Shown: positions 27,601-35,808, numbered from the stretch's first letter. The stretch is 64,000 nucleotides of DNA from JAAYFJ01 sp964344295 (GCA_964344295.1 CAYFMR010000001.1:181127-245126); one strand, 5' to 3'. Made by a program: numbers and translations. The notes: a model not told the origin generated them from the letters alone.

Positions 27601-28207
27601 CCACAAACCGCTCCGTAGCATGGTGCATATCGCTAATGCGGACTAGCTGCTGGTCGAGCCGTTCTAAGTTTCTTTGAGCCTCTTCCTTTTCATATTTAAC
27701 GCGAGAAATTCCCGCCGCTTCATCAAAGAGATGTTTACGATCTTTGGCTGAAGCAGATAAAATAGCATCAATTTGCCCCTGACCGACTATCGCATAGCCG
27801 TCTTTCCCAAATCCTGTATCCATAAATAATTGACGTACATCCTTTAATCGCACTTGCTGTCCATTGATAAGATACTCATTTTCGCCATGACGAAATACCC
27901 GTCTAGTTACTTCCACTTCTGGAAACTTGACAGGTAATGAGCCATCTTCATTATCAAATTTAATGGAGACTTGGGCAAAATGTAGTGGTCGCCTCTTATC
28001 GGTTCCTGAGAAAATAATATCTTCTGATTTTTGACCTCGTAGGGCCTTGATGCTCTGTTCTCCCAGTACCCACTGCACGGCATCAGCAATATTACTTTTA
28101 CCACATCCGTTGGGACCGACAATGGCTGTCACGCCCTTATTAAATGTAATTTCTGTTTTTTGAGGAAAGGACTTAAACCCCTGTAGTGTAATGGATTTTA
28201 AATACAA
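24686..28207 (-). CDS. smc: Chromosome segregation ATPase SMC
   Basis: Core of the bacterial condensin. 1173 residues: Walker A GPNGCGKSNIADAVQW at the N-terminus, a long coiled coil (about 170-500), hinge (about 510-650), second coiled coil, then the signature LLSGGEKALTAVALIFAL and Walker B PFSILDEIDAALDD. The start is a TTG at 28207 (family-like MYLKSITLQGFKSF), two bases after the rnc stop and with no clear ribosome-binding site, so it probably depends on coupling to rnc. Confidence 0.97.
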   Translation of the reverse strand: MYLKSITLQGFKSFPQKTEITFNKGVTAIVGPNGCGKSNIADAVQWVLGEQSIKALRGQKSEDIIFSGTDKRRPLHFAQVSIKFDNEDGSLPVKFPEVEVTRRVFRHGENEYLINGQQVRLKDVRQLFMDTGFGKDGYAIVGQGQIDAILSASAKDRKHLFDEAAGISRVKYEKEEAQRNLERLDQQLVRISDMHHATERFVERLHEEAVQAKAYLQLFQETKEAVVQYNFRRVQVLQKRIEECDKALEEIRETLEQMAQEQQNLEKTIAQAERDLIQKEADLKVLQENYYDKTAEVEKLRGQQNVTLAEQVRLEREEHGLEDRLAALEQRYDTWKNEEVYRIPESKEEPLLDELKTELTEWQNKLAEQESLLKKRQEQLRAAQNKQQEAMELALQQKLNLELSEQQKAELRKTILEVEETKKTLEAQLEEQKIAIEKGDENLADLRLILQRETSNLAETTKQQSALQDSLQQIQESLLRLRSDLGTVQAKLRVMANAREHYESYGKSVQELMWAINKEDYGIHNTVAELIHVEEPYTKALETVLGLGMQNIVIDQAEKIQGLIRLAKQKRWGRVTFLPLDTIKAKIQRAPNPLPEGCLGLAVDLVKTDKQYDHILAHLLRNTLVFDNYVNALNFAKNVKFDRRFVTLQGEVIYAGGAVSIGEAKQKSSLLGEKKRWQSMVKEEQNLLATLQQEQALWQKNQSALADETTSMAVLQEKVEDVKAQIQSLSQILWERELQKKQISGELDELKTREESLKEKLKYWTHPEETENQIAEDTDSTAVEQLEADIVRLETYIQTLREEHIMKQKAYYDAREAAQARRFAKEQYRAEGQHLQGEKEQVQDALASVARAKQDNEVRKLEQTSALDAAEKSYDACRREFSAMQDDIYTHRIRLKEDQALMRDLDETRHSQSLEQVNWLNKLENWQVEENRLVAHVEEVYGVHLKDWKDTGQEVTQRKKKELETALQEFGAVNVSSIHQYEREKEQFEKLQTQRQDLIQSKVKLETLVATMEEEMEKRFQESLSSINEHFNRVFVQLFEGGHAELIYRQEDGEDAVHILAEPPGKKLQHLNLLSGGEKALTAVALIFALFHERPSPFSILDEIDAALDDANIARYTEYIASLSQGTQFIMITHRRGTMELAETIYGVTMEQKGISKVIPLEMSKYLKEGSHV

Positions 28208-28209
28208 TC

Positions 28210-28902
28210 TTATTTCGATAAATTGAACAATGCTTGCTGGGCTGCTTGCATTTGCGCTTTTTTCTTAGATGACCCTCGTCCGGTGCCATAGGCTCGATCA
28301 TCAATTAATGCGACCGCTTTAAAAACAGGTTCGTGATCACTTCCGCCAACACCTACGGTTTCATAATGCAAATGCCCCAGCTGCTCCTGTTCCACTTTCA
28401 TTTGCAGCATCTGTTTATGATCTGCTCCTGCCACCTCATGAAATGCTTCAGCATCCCATTGGCGAAGTAAGTGCACAATTACGGAAAAAGCCTTCTCCGC
28501 ACCACTCTCCAGGTAAATGGCTCCTAGCACCGCCTCTAAGGCATCCGATAAAATAGACGATTTTTGTGCACCATGCTGCTTTATCTCGCCTTGACCCAGC
28601 CGGAGATGGGATCCCAAATCAATGGTTCTTGCCAAAGCGGCTAACGTTTCCTGATTCACCAGCGCTGCTCGGCAAGTGGATAGCATCCCTTCATCTGCAT
28701 CCAATTGCGATAAAAAAAGCTCTTGAGAAACGGCTAATTGTAACACAGCGTCTCCTAGAAACTCTAATCGCTCATTGTCTTCTATATCCTTTTCGTTCTC
28801 ATGCTCATGTAAATAACTCGTATGAGTTAATGCGCGCTCTAGGAGTTTTTGATTTTGGAATCGATAGTTTAACCGTTCTTCCAGTAAAGTAGCATTAGTC
28901 AC
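28210..28902 (-). CDS. rnc: Ribonuclease III
   Basis: Double-stranded-RNA endonuclease for rRNA maturation. 230 residues: catalytic signature NERLEFLGDAVLQL, then a C-terminal dsRNA-binding domain ending GTGRGSSKKKAQMQAAQQAL. The proper start is a GTG at 28902 with GGAG eight bases upstream, overlapping the acpP stop by eight bases. The frame stays open about 30 codons further up but that part lies inside acpP. Confidence 0.96.
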   Translation of the reverse strand: MTNATLLEERLNYRFQNQKLLERALTHTSYLHEHENEKDIEDNERLEFLGDAVLQLAVSQELFLSQLDADEGMLSTCRAALVNQETLAALARTIDLGSHLRLGQGEIKQHGAQKSSILSDALEAVLGAIYLESGAEKAFSVIVHLLRQWDAEAFHEVAGADHKQMLQMKVEQEQLGHLHYETVGVGGSDHEPVFKAVALIDDRAYGTGRGSSKKKAQMQAAQQALFNLSK

Positions 28903-29122
28903 AAACGTGCTCCATGTAGTCAATGACATCGCCAATTGTTTGAATGGATTCCAATGCCTTGTCATCGACTTCAATGCCGTACTCCTCTTCAATCGTCATC
29001 ACCAATTCGACCAATTCGATGGAGTCTGAGTCCAGGTCATCTTTAAAAGACATCTCCGGGCTTAAATCTTCCACGTTGAGTTGAAACTGATCCGCAATCA
29101 TTTGTAATATTTGCTCTTTCAT
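28895..29122 (-). CDS. acpP: Acyl carrier protein
   Basis: 75 residues, normal for ACP. The phosphopantetheine attachment site is Ser34 in DLDSDSIELVEL; the rest is a four-helix acidic protein. AAGGAGAATAAG precedes the ATG at 29122. It is placed directly after plsX, whose product transfers acyl groups from ACP to phosphate. Confidence 0.96.
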   Translation of the reverse strand: MKEQILQMIADQFQLNVEDLSPEMSFKDDLDSDSIELVELVMTIEEEYGIEVDDKALESIQTIGDVIDYMEHVCD

Positions 29123-29123
29123 C

Positions 29124-30125
29124 TTATTCTCCTTCTCTTGTTTCGCCTTCCAGCCCTTGTTTAATCTGGGTAATCACGTCATACTGTATAAACTCTACAA
29201 GACGCCCTAAGCCATTTTCAATCGCCAGCGCATCAGAACTTCCATGAGCTTTAAACAGTGGCTTCTCAAGTCCTAACAGCGGGACCGCACCATACTGACG
29301 GTAATCCAGTTGCGCTTTCATTTCTTTTAGTTTCGACTTGACTAATAGGCCACCTATTTTCGTTTTAAAGTTGGAGTAGAAAACCTCTTTTAAGCGCTCT
29401 CCTGCGGCATAAGCCATGCCTTCTGTCAGTTTTAAAATCACGTTGCCGGTAAACCCATCACAAACGATAACATCACAAATGCCAAAAGGGATATCCCGTG
29501 CTTCCACATTGCCAATGAAATTTAACTGCGATTTTTCTAACAGCTCATACGTCTCTTGCGCCAAGTGATTTCCTTTACCTTTTTCCACCCCCACATTGAC
29601 TAGACCAATTCTGGGATTAGCCTGGTGAAAGGCGTTTTGATAATAAATCGAAGCCATGGTGGCAAACTGTGCCAAAGTCTCTGCTTGGAGCTCCGCATTG
29701 GCCCCTGCGTCAATCAATAGCGCCATCGATTTCGTCGTGGGGTAAACACTGGTAAGTGCAGCTCTTTTCAATCCAGGCAGGCGTTTTAAAATCAGCATGC
29801 CTCCAGCTAGAAGTGCACCGGTATTACCCGTGCTAAGCATACCGTCTGCTTCGCCGGCTGCCAGCATCTCCATAGCCCTTACCATAGAAGCATCTTTTTT
29901 TCTCCTCACCACTAGCGCCGGTCGATCTTCGTTAGAGACCACCTCCGTGGTGCTCACCACCATCGGTTGCACATCTCTAGGAACCGATTTGAGCTGATCC
30001 TCAACTTCTTTTTGATCTCCCGCCAGAATCAACTCAAAGCCCCATTTTTTTTGAGCGGCCAGTGCACCGTCAACCATGGCGGGTACTCCCAGATCGCCAC
30101 CCATGGCATCCACAATAATTCTCAT
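29124..30125 (-). CDS. plsX: Phosphate acyltransferase PlsX
   Basis: Makes acyl-phosphate from acyl-ACP for phosphatidic acid synthesis. 333 residues. MRIIVDAMGGDLGVPAMVDG, SMVRAMEMLAAGEADGMLST-type segment, GNTGALLAGG, DAGANAEL and CDGFTGNVILKLTEG are diagnostic. AAGGAGGAGCC precedes the ATG at 30125. Only 25 bases separate it from the terminator-like hairpin at the end of rpmF, so expression likely relies on readthrough. No fapR or fab genes are adjacent. Confidence 0.97.
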   Translation of the reverse strand: MRIIVDAMGGDLGVPAMVDGALAAQKKWGFELILAGDQKEVEDQLKSVPRDVQPMVVSTTEVVSNEDRPALVVRRKKDASMVRAMEMLAAGEADGMLSTGNTGALLAGGMLILKRLPGLKRAALTSVYPTTKSMALLIDAGANAELQAETLAQFATMASIYYQNAFHQANPRIGLVNVGVEKGKGNHLAQETYELLEKSQLNFIGNVEARDIPFGICDVIVCDGFTGNVILKLTEGMAYAAGERLKEVFYSNFKTKIGGLLVKSKLKEMKAQLDYRQYGAVPLLGLEKPLFKAHGSSDALAIENGLGRLVEFIQYDVITQIKQGLEGETREGE

Positions 30126-30150
30126 GGCTCCTCCTTATTTCAGGGTAGTA

Positions 30151-30180
30151 AAAAAGATAGTGAGTCCTCACTATCTTTTT
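30151..30180 (-). terminator. Terminator/attenuator between rpmF and plsX
   Basis: AAAAAGATAGTGAG (30151-30164) and CTCACTATCTTTTT (30167-30180) form a 14-bp stem with a 2-base gap. In the minus direction it starts at the rpmF stop codon and ends with six T. It would act in both directions. No promoter fits between it and plsX. Confidence 0.85.
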
Positions 30181-30362
30181 TATTCAGCAATTGAAATTAT
30201 TTCTTTACCATCGTAGTGACCACAAGATTTACAAACGCGATGAGGCAACTTCGGCTCATGACAATTGCTACATTCTACAACGGTGGTTTTGTTTAAACGA
30301 TATGAGGACGCTCTGCGCTTATTTCTTCTTTGCTTAGATGTTTTTCTTTTTGGTACTGCCAT
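30180..30362 (-). CDS. rpmF: 50S ribosomal protein L32 (zinc form)
   Basis: 60 residues: MAVPKRKTSKQRRNKRRAS at the start and a four-Cys zinc ribbon, CSNC...CKSC. GGGAGGTGTAGAA lies upstream of the ATG at 30362. The stop codon touches the terminator stem that follows. Partner gene yceD lies two bases upstream, as in most bacteria. Confidence 0.98.
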   Translation of the reverse strand: MAVPKRKTSKQRRNKRRASSYRLNKTTVVECSNCHEPKLPHRVCKSCGHYDGKEIISIAE

Positions 30363-30364
30363 TT

Positions 30365-30907
30365 CTACACCTCCCGTTCTTCGTCAAATAATCCTTTTAA
30401 GATCGCAAATCGCGGATCGATTAGATGATCATCACATACACAGGGTCCCTGATTTAGGTTGTGACCACAAGTAGGACATAGTCCTTTGCAATCTTCACAA
30501 CATACGTGTTTGTTGGGCAATGCCAAAAAAGCATAATCCCAAATATCCTTTTCAGGTCGATAGAAATAGTTGCGATAAGTCGTCACATCTTCATCAATAG
30601 AGGACTCCTCTTCTTCGCTTAATATCTCTTCCAGTTCGCTTTCATCAACTAACTTTAAGTTGACCCTCTGATCTATATGACCGTTGGCCATTTCTAAACA
30701 GCGATCACAGGGTTTTTCAAAGTCAAAGGATAAATCTAGCGTGACAAAAAAATCGTTTTCTATCAGATAGACATCGCCTGTTGCATGGATCGGTCCCCAG
30801 TGAACCAGTCCCGATCTTTGGATTTGTTCTTGATCCGGTGTCAAATGGCATTCAAAAGTCAAATGCGATTGTGCACCGCTGGTTAATTGCGTTAAGTCTA
30901 TTTCCAC
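30365..30907 (-). CDS. yceD: YceD/DUF177 family protein, rpmF-linked
   Basis: 180 residues; DUF177 proteins are linked to 23S rRNA/L32 accumulation. Conserved segments are FEKPCDRCLEM and a C-terminal CEDCKGLCPTCGHNLN, forming Cys-rich sites. A run of acidic residues (about 96-105) lies between. The start is a GTG at 30907 with GAGGTGATATT upstream. Expressed from a perfect consensus promoter with rpmF behind it. Confidence 0.92.
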   Translation of the reverse strand: MEIDLTQLTSGAQSHLTFECHLTPDQEQIQRSGLVHWGPIHATGDVYLIENDFFVTLDLSFDFEKPCDRCLEMANGHIDQRVNLKLVDESELEEILSEEEESSIDEDVTTYRNYFYRPEKDIWDYAFLALPNKHVCCEDCKGLCPTCGHNLNQGPCVCDDHLIDPRFAILKGLFDEEREV

Positions 30908-30935
30908 AATATCACCTCATAAACCAACACGTAAC

Positions 30936-30964
30936 ATTATAATAAGCATCCCCGTGTTTGTCAA
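30936..30964 (-). promoter_or_regulatory. Consensus promoter of yceD-rpmF (and plsX operon)
   Basis: Minus strand: -35 TTGACA (30959-30964), 17-base spacer, -10 TATAAT (30936-30941), all consensus. It drives leftward, back to back with the tmcAL promoter. Confidence 0.92.
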
Positions 30965-31008
30965 CTCCATAAGCGAAATCGCTCGGGGAAATTCCCCTTG
31001 ATTTCAAA

Positions 31009-31037
31009 TTGTTTCCCTGCCATTTATTTGGTACACT
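31009..31037 (+). promoter_or_regulatory. Predicted promoter of tmcAL
   Basis: Plus strand: -35 TTGTTT (31009-31014), 17-base spacer, -10 TACACT (31032-31037), 24 bases ahead of the start codon; AAAGGAGTG is the ribosome-binding site. Confidence 0.65.
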
Positions 31038-31061
31038 GAGCACAAAAGGAGTGATTGAACC

Positions 31062-32183
31062 ATGTACTGCGCCATCTTGGCTGAATATAATCCCTTTCAC
31101 GCCGGTCATTTATATCAAATTCAATGGGTGCGAGAAAACTTAAACCCCGCCGGCCTAATCATCTTCATGGCAGGAAGCTTCATGCAACGCGGTGAGCCAG
31201 CTCTATGGGACAAATGGGCCAGGGCTGCTAACGCCATCGCTGCTGGAGCTGATGTCGTCGTGGAATTTCCAACGGCCAGCAGCATCCTCGCCGCCGAGGA
31301 CTACGCTTTGAAGGCCGTTGAAATGATGCACGACGCCGGTGTCACTCACCAAGTATTTGGCGTAGAATCAGCGTCCTTGGAAGATTTAGAGCGTTGGGTG
31401 AAGGCGCAGAACAACCCAGTTTTCACCCAACACCTACAACATTATCTAGGCAACGGGTATAGTGTGGCCAAGGCTCGCTGGCTAGCACTTGTGGCTTCCG
31501 GACAGGAAAGCATCGAATGCGAATCCATTTATCGCATGCCTAATCACATATTAGGTCGTCAATACATCCAAGCACACCTAAATCTCCACACCTCCATTGT
31601 CCCCTTACCATTGCCCAGGATGTCGGGCCTTCCCACAGCCGGAGAACTACGCCAACAGCTTTGGCGAGACGACACCAGCCATGATCATCAAATGATGCAT
31701 CCTCGACACATTTCCCAAACCTTGTTTTCTCACCTGGCCTACCAATACTGGAGAGACTCCTTTCGCACACCTCCCCACAGCGAACCAGGATTAGATGCTA
31801 GGATTCGTCATGCCTTAGCCCAAAGCCAGAATCTGGAAGAACTCTTAGACCATATCACCACGAAACATCATAGCCGTGCCCGCATGCGTCGCTACATACT
31901 GCAGGTCATATTGAACTATCATGCAGAGCTGTACCAACTCGCCAAAGCCACCCACTGGCCCCTGCGACTTCTTGGTGTGAAGCGTGGCCGCGGTGAAGCT
32001 GTCCTCCGTTATTGGTCCGAGCAAGCTACTGTCCCTATTTGTACGGCATACCATACATGTGAAAAGCTTCCTCCCTCCCTTGTTGATTTTGAGGAAAAAG
32101 CTACAGACTACCATCACTATTTACTGACTGAAAAACTACCGTCTCACATCGATCGTACCCACCACTTCACCCTTCAACCTTAA
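31062..32183 (+). CDS. tmcAL: tRNA(Met) cytidine acetate ligase TmcAL (YlbM)
   Basis: Nucleotidyltransferase-fold enzyme making N4-acetylcytidine at position 34 of elongator tRNA-Met using acetate and ATP. 373 residues, slightly shorter than the usual 400. The nucleotide-binding motif AEYNPFHAGHLYQI is at the very N-terminus, followed by MAGSFMQRGEPALWDKW and a YRMPNHILGRQYI segment. It is read opposite to its neighbours and is C-rich in third positions, as are the other plus-strand genes here. Confidence 0.93.
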   Translation: MYCAILAEYNPFHAGHLYQIQWVRENLNPAGLIIFMAGSFMQRGEPALWDKWARAANAIAAGADVVVEFPTASSILAAEDYALKAVEMMHDAGVTHQVFGVESASLEDLERWVKAQNNPVFTQHLQHYLGNGYSVAKARWLALVASGQESIECESIYRMPNHILGRQYIQAHLNLHTSIVPLPLPRMSGLPTAGELRQQLWRDDTSHDHQMMHPRHISQTLFSHLAYQYWRDSFRTPPHSEPGLDARIRHALAQSQNLEELLDHITTKHHSRARMRRYILQVILNYHAELYQLAKATHWPLRLLGVKRGRGEAVLRYWSEQATVPICTAYHTCEKLPPSLVDFEEKATDYHHYLLTEKLPSHIDRTHHFTLQP

Positions 32184-32209
32184 TGCATCAAATCGCATAT
32201 AAAATGCGT

Positions 32210-32239
32210 AAAAAAAGGAAGCTTAAGCTTCCTTTTTTT
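32210..32239. terminator. Bidirectional terminator between tmcAL and the coiled-coil gene
   Basis: A 30-base perfect palindrome: seven A, GGAAGCTT, then AAGCTTCC and seven T. It serves converging transcription from tmcAL (plus) and the rsmD-coaD unit (minus). The minus-strand stop codon lies in its edge. Confidence 0.93.
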
Positions 32240-32678
32240 AACTGCCTAGTTGCTTGCGGTTTTCATTGATGAGTTTGATCAGGTCTGAAAGTTTTACCTG
32301 GGTTTGTTCTAAAATCCCATCAGCATAGTCCAAGGTTCCTTGACGGATTTGGTTGGCTTCTTGATTGGCTTGGGCCATTAAATCATTCGCTCTTACTCGT
32401 GCTTCTTTCATGATCTCGTCTTGGTTAATCATCTCTTCGAATTGCACCTGAGCTTTTTCGATGATTTGGTTGGCTTGTGTTTGAGCGTCTTCAATGATGC
32501 GATCCCGCTCATCAGTAATCCACGTTGCTTGCTTCATGTCATCGGGAAGTTTAATTCGTATTTCCTTAACAAGTTCCAGCAACTCATTGGCATCTACCAT
32601 CACTTTGTTGGAAAACGGGATGGCTCCGCCATTTTCAATTAAGTCTTCCAGCTCATCAATTAATAATAATACTTCCAT
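32238..32678 (-). CDS. Coiled-coil protein next to coaD, DivIVA/SepIVA-like
   Basis: 146 residues, almost entirely helical. After a short N-terminal segment (MEVLLLIDELEDLIENG) come heptad-type stretches rich in A, Q, E and D (about 55-140, e.g. DAQTQANQIIEKAQVQFEE). Such proteins next to coaD-rsmD are often annotated as ATPase-like or ATP synthase B-like. In Actinobacteria the same neighbourhood holds the DivIVA-like SepIVA. No transmembrane helix is seen, so a true F0 subunit b is unlikely. A role in cell growth or division is only inference. AAGGAGGATTAAAC precedes the start. Confidence 0.75.
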   Translation of the reverse strand: MEVLLLIDELEDLIENGGAIPFSNKVMVDANELLELVKEIRIKLPDDMKQATWITDERDRIIEDAQTQANQIIEKAQVQFEEMINQDEIMKEARVRANDLMAQANQEANQIRQGTLDYADGILEQTQVKLSDLIKLINENRKQLGS

Positions 32679-32680
32679 GT

Positions 32681-33160
32681 TTAATCCTCCTTATATTTTG
32701 CCAGTAGCGCCTCTCGAACTGGCGGAGGCACTAAAGTAGAGACGTCGCCACGAAATGAAGCCACTTCTCTTACTAAACTAGAGCTTAAAAACGAATACAT
32801 GGGATTTGACACCATAAACATGGTTTCAATGGTTTCATTTTGGTTTCGATTGGCTAACGCCAACTGCATTTCGTTTTCAAAGTCAGAAACGGCTCTGAGT
32901 CCACGAATAATCAAGGGGTTGCCTTTCGTGGCCGCATAGTCAATGAGCAGACCGCTAAAGGATTCCACCTGCACATTCGGCAGGTGACTTAAACTCGCTT
33001 TCAATAAGTCCATGCGTTCTTCGATTGTAAACAGCCCCTGCTTATGCATGTTAATCAGTACCGCCACTGTGACTCTCTCAAACTGGTTACATGCTCTTTC
33101 AATAATATCCAGGTGTCCCATGGTTACCGGATCAAAACTGCCGGGATAGATTGCTTCCAT
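32681..33160 (-). CDS. coaD: Phosphopantetheine adenylyltransferase CoaD
   Basis: Penultimate step of coenzyme A synthesis. 159 residues. MEAIYPGSFDPVTMGHLDII contains the nucleotidyltransferase HxGH-type motif (TMGH); later IIRGLRAVSDFENEMQLA and SFLSSSLVREVA. AAGGAGTAGCGG before the ATG at 33160 overlaps the rsmD stop. Confidence 0.98.
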   Translation of the reverse strand: MEAIYPGSFDPVTMGHLDIIERACNQFERVTVAVLINMHKQGLFTIEERMDLLKASLSHLPNVQVESFSGLLIDYAATKGNPLIIRGLRAVSDFENEMQLALANRNQNETIETMFMVSNPMYSFLSSSLVREVASFRGDVSTLVPPPVREALLAKYKED

Positions 33161-33163
33161 CCG

Positions 33164-33724
33164 CTACTCCTTATGTGTGATAAAGTAAATGACCGTGCCA
33201 CGATATTGACGACTCTTCACAGCCCGCCAATCCGCTGGTAGATCATCGGTCAAGGGATAATCTGCCTTTGCTTCTACGAGTAACCATCCATCTCGTTTCA
33301 GCACATCCAGCTCCGCCATTCTTCGTATAAGCTTCGTATAGAGATAGCGCTTGTCGTAAGGCGGATCTAAATAAATATAGTCAAAGGTTTTACCTTCAGA
33401 AGCCAGATGCTTCAACGCCTTATCCGCATTACCATAAAACATCGTCGTCTGGTCTTCCAACTGCAGTGTGGTAATGTTTTTTTGTATGCAAGCAATAGCC
33501 TCTTTGGATTCATCTACCAAGGTTGCGTGTTCTGCGCCCCTGGATAGAAATTCCAACCCCATAGCCCCCGATCCGGCACAAAGGTCCAATACTTTTGCCG
33601 TAGGCGCAATTGGCCCAAGCATATTAAATATGGACTCTTTAATCCGATCCTCTGTCGGTCGCGTTTGATCTCCTTGAGGGCTGTGTAGTTTTCTACTTCG
33701 GTATTTGCCCGCTATAATTCGCAT
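33164..33724 (-). CDS. rsmD: 16S rRNA (guanine-966-N2)-methyltransferase RsmD
   Basis: 186 residues. MRIIAGKYRSRKL, RPTEDRIKESIFNML, SAM-binding VLDLCAGSGAMGLEFLSRG and the catalytic DPPY motif in YIYLDPPYDK. AAGGTGATGGT is upstream. First gene of the rsmD-coaD-coiled-coil unit, as commonly seen. Confidence 0.97.
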   Translation of the reverse strand: MRIIAGKYRSRKLHSPQGDQTRPTEDRIKESIFNMLGPIAPTAKVLDLCAGSGAMGLEFLSRGAEHATLVDESKEAIACIQKNITTLQLEDQTTMFYGNADKALKHLASEGKTFDYIYLDPPYDKRYLYTKLIRRMAELDVLKRDGWLLVEAKADYPLTDDLPADWRAVKSRQYRGTVIYFITHKE

Positions 33725-33745
33725 ACCATCACCTTATCGGCTATT

Positions 33746-33774
33746 ATTTTACCATAATCTGTGTCGTTTAACAA
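33746..33774 (-). promoter_or_regulatory. Predicted promoter of rsmD-coaD
   Basis: Minus strand: -35 TTGTTA (33769-33774), 17-base spacer ending in TGG, extended -10 TAAAAT (33746-33751). It lies directly after the recG stop codon. Confidence 0.7.
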
Positions 33775-33776
33775 TT

Positions 33777-35795
33777 TTAACGACTTAATCCTTCTATTTT
33801 TGTCATAAATCTTTTCCATAATATGATCTCGCTCTCATTTAGACCTCGTGACAACATAGCTTCAGCGTATTCTCTCGCTTCTGGAAGCATGGCAAAGTCC
33901 AGTGCCAAGTCCGCTACTACAAACTGAGGTACACCGTGTTGACGATAGCCTAGCAGTTCACCGGGACCTCGCAAGCTTAAATCCTTTTGAGCAATGACAA
34001 AGCCATCTTGTGAGCTTTTTAAGACCTGCATCCTCTCCAAGGATTCCTGTGAACTGCCCTGGTATACCAAGATACAGTAGGATTGGCTCTCTCCTCGTCC
34101 CACACGCCCTCGTAGCTGGTGAATCTGGGAAAGTCCGAAGCGTTCCGCCTGATAAATCATCATTACAGTGGCATTCGGCACATTTACCCCCACCTCAATC
34201 ACTGTGGTGCTCACTAAAATATCCAGTTCTCCTCGGGCAAATCGCGCCATTGTCTCCTCTTTTTCAGCTCCAGTCATCTTCCCGTGTAAAGCTCCAATAC
34301 GACAGCCCTTTAGTGTTGATTGTTGCAGGTCTTGCACTAAAGATTCCACCGAGGTCAGCGGAAAATCTTCATTGTCTTCAATCATAGGGCAGACCATGTA
34401 AACCTGCTTATGATCTTCAATTTGATTTTTGACAAAATCCCACGCCCGTCCCAATAGTGCCGGAGTGATAATGTATGTCTCAACAGGCTTTCTACCTGGC
34501 GGCAACCCCCTAATTTCCACAATCTCCATTTCCCCATAGAGAATTAAAGCCAGTGAGCGCGGAATCGGCGTTGCTGTCAACGATAGACTGTGAGGCATCA
34601 GTCCTACATCCCGATTCAGGTCCATCAACTTTTGCCGCTGCTTGACTCCGAAGCGGTGTTGCTCATCCGTAATAGTCAAAGAGAGTCGTTGAAAAATGAC
34701 ATCGTCTTCTAAGAGTGCGTGAGTTCCGATCACCACATCCACGTCACCTTCAGCGATTCGTGTCTTCATGTCTCGTTTTTGTTTTTCCGTCATCTGACCG
34801 ATTAACAGGCCAAAGCGTATGTTAGGATCAAAAGCCAACATCGACGTGATCGACTGGTAGTGTTGAATCGCCAAAATTTCCGTAGGCGCCATCAACACCG
34901 CTTGACTGTGATTTTTTGCGGCAGCATACATGGCAAGGCAGGCCAAAGCCGTTTTCCCTGATCCTACATCACCTTGTACCAAAGTATTCATCGGTATTTT
35001 TTGAGTCAAAGACTTTTGTATTGTCTTCCATGCCTCTTCCTGGCCCTGCGTCAGTTGAAACGGCAGCTGTTCCAGCACTCGTTTTGATGCCTCTTTGACG
35101 TCCATAGGCCACGCTTTTTCTTCTTTTTGCGTTTCCCTTTGGCACAGCATGCCAACTTGATGTAAAACGAGTTCTTGAAATGCCAAGGCCTGTCTGGCAC
35201 GATTTGCATCTTCTCGCGTTTTTGGCTGATGTATGTCTCTTAGCAAATCCACCACATTCAAATCTTCCGTTTCCATTCCAATGACAACATAAGGCTCCAC
35301 CAGCGCCAACGCCTCTTCCATCCATTTGGCTATCTGCTTGGATGTAATCCCCTTGGTCATGCCATAAATAGGAATCAATCCTTGGTCCTTGGCATTCGTA
35401 ACTAACACTGGATTGGCTAATTGCAATCTTCCGCCAAACTGACCCAGCTTACCATACACATCAATCCACTGGCCCGGTTTAAATTTACCCATCATATACG
35501 GTTGATTGAAAAACGTGAGCACCCCGCGCAAACCGTCTTGCACTATGGGAATCTCTAAAACACTCTTGCGATATCCCATGCGCCTCAATCGCGGCTCGCC
35601 GTCGACAAATACATGATATACTCGCTTTTCATTAAAATCAGGCACACGAAAATGACCCGGCAACTGTCGATCTTCGTATTGCATGGGAAGATGATACAAC
35701 AGGTCTTCCAGCGTCCAAATAGAAAGCTTCTCTAGTTTTTCTGCTGTTGCCGGGCCAATACCTTTCAATATGGAAACGGGATCATCCCATCTCAT
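33777..35795 (-). CDS. recG: ATP-dependent DNA helicase RecG
   Basis: Remodels stalled replication forks and recombination junctions. 672 residues. N-terminal wedge/OB domain, Walker A GDVGSGKTALACLA, the DEQHRFGVKQR box in place of DEAD, LTATPIPRSLAL, and QLRGRVGRGESQSYC. The ATG at 35795 fits the family N-terminus (SILKGIGPATAEKLEKL); a TTG seven codons earlier overlaps the fakA stop and has no ribosome-binding site, but cannot be excluded. Confidence 0.96.
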   Translation of the reverse strand: MRWDDPVSILKGIGPATAEKLEKLSIWTLEDLLYHLPMQYEDRQLPGHFRVPDFNEKRVYHVFVDGEPRLRRMGYRKSVLEIPIVQDGLRGVLTFFNQPYMMGKFKPGQWIDVYGKLGQFGGRLQLANPVLVTNAKDQGLIPIYGMTKGITSKQIAKWMEEALALVEPYVVIGMETEDLNVVDLLRDIHQPKTREDANRARQALAFQELVLHQVGMLCQRETQKEEKAWPMDVKEASKRVLEQLPFQLTQGQEEAWKTIQKSLTQKIPMNTLVQGDVGSGKTALACLAMYAAAKNHSQAVLMAPTEILAIQHYQSITSMLAFDPNIRFGLLIGQMTEKQKRDMKTRIAEGDVDVVIGTHALLEDDVIFQRLSLTITDEQHRFGVKQRQKLMDLNRDVGLMPHSLSLTATPIPRSLALILYGEMEIVEIRGLPPGRKPVETYIITPALLGRAWDFVKNQIEDHKQVYMVCPMIEDNEDFPLTSVESLVQDLQQSTLKGCRIGALHGKMTGAEKEETMARFARGELDILVSTTVIEVGVNVPNATVMMIYQAERFGLSQIHQLRGRVGRGESQSYCILVYQGSSQESLERMQVLKSSQDGFVIAQKDLSLRGPGELLGYRQHGVPQFVVADLALDFAMLPEAREYAEAMLSRGLNESEIILWKRFMTKIEGLSR

Positions 35796-35808
35796 TTTTT
35801 TGTCTTCA

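Noticed and set aside
28903..28992. N-terminal extension of rnc into acpP
   Set aside because: It lies fully inside the acpP coding region in another frame; the GTG at 28902 with GGAG is the proper start.
32238..32678. ATP synthase F0 subunit b
   Set aside because: No N-terminal membrane helix and no neighbouring atp genes; only coiled-coil composition is shared.
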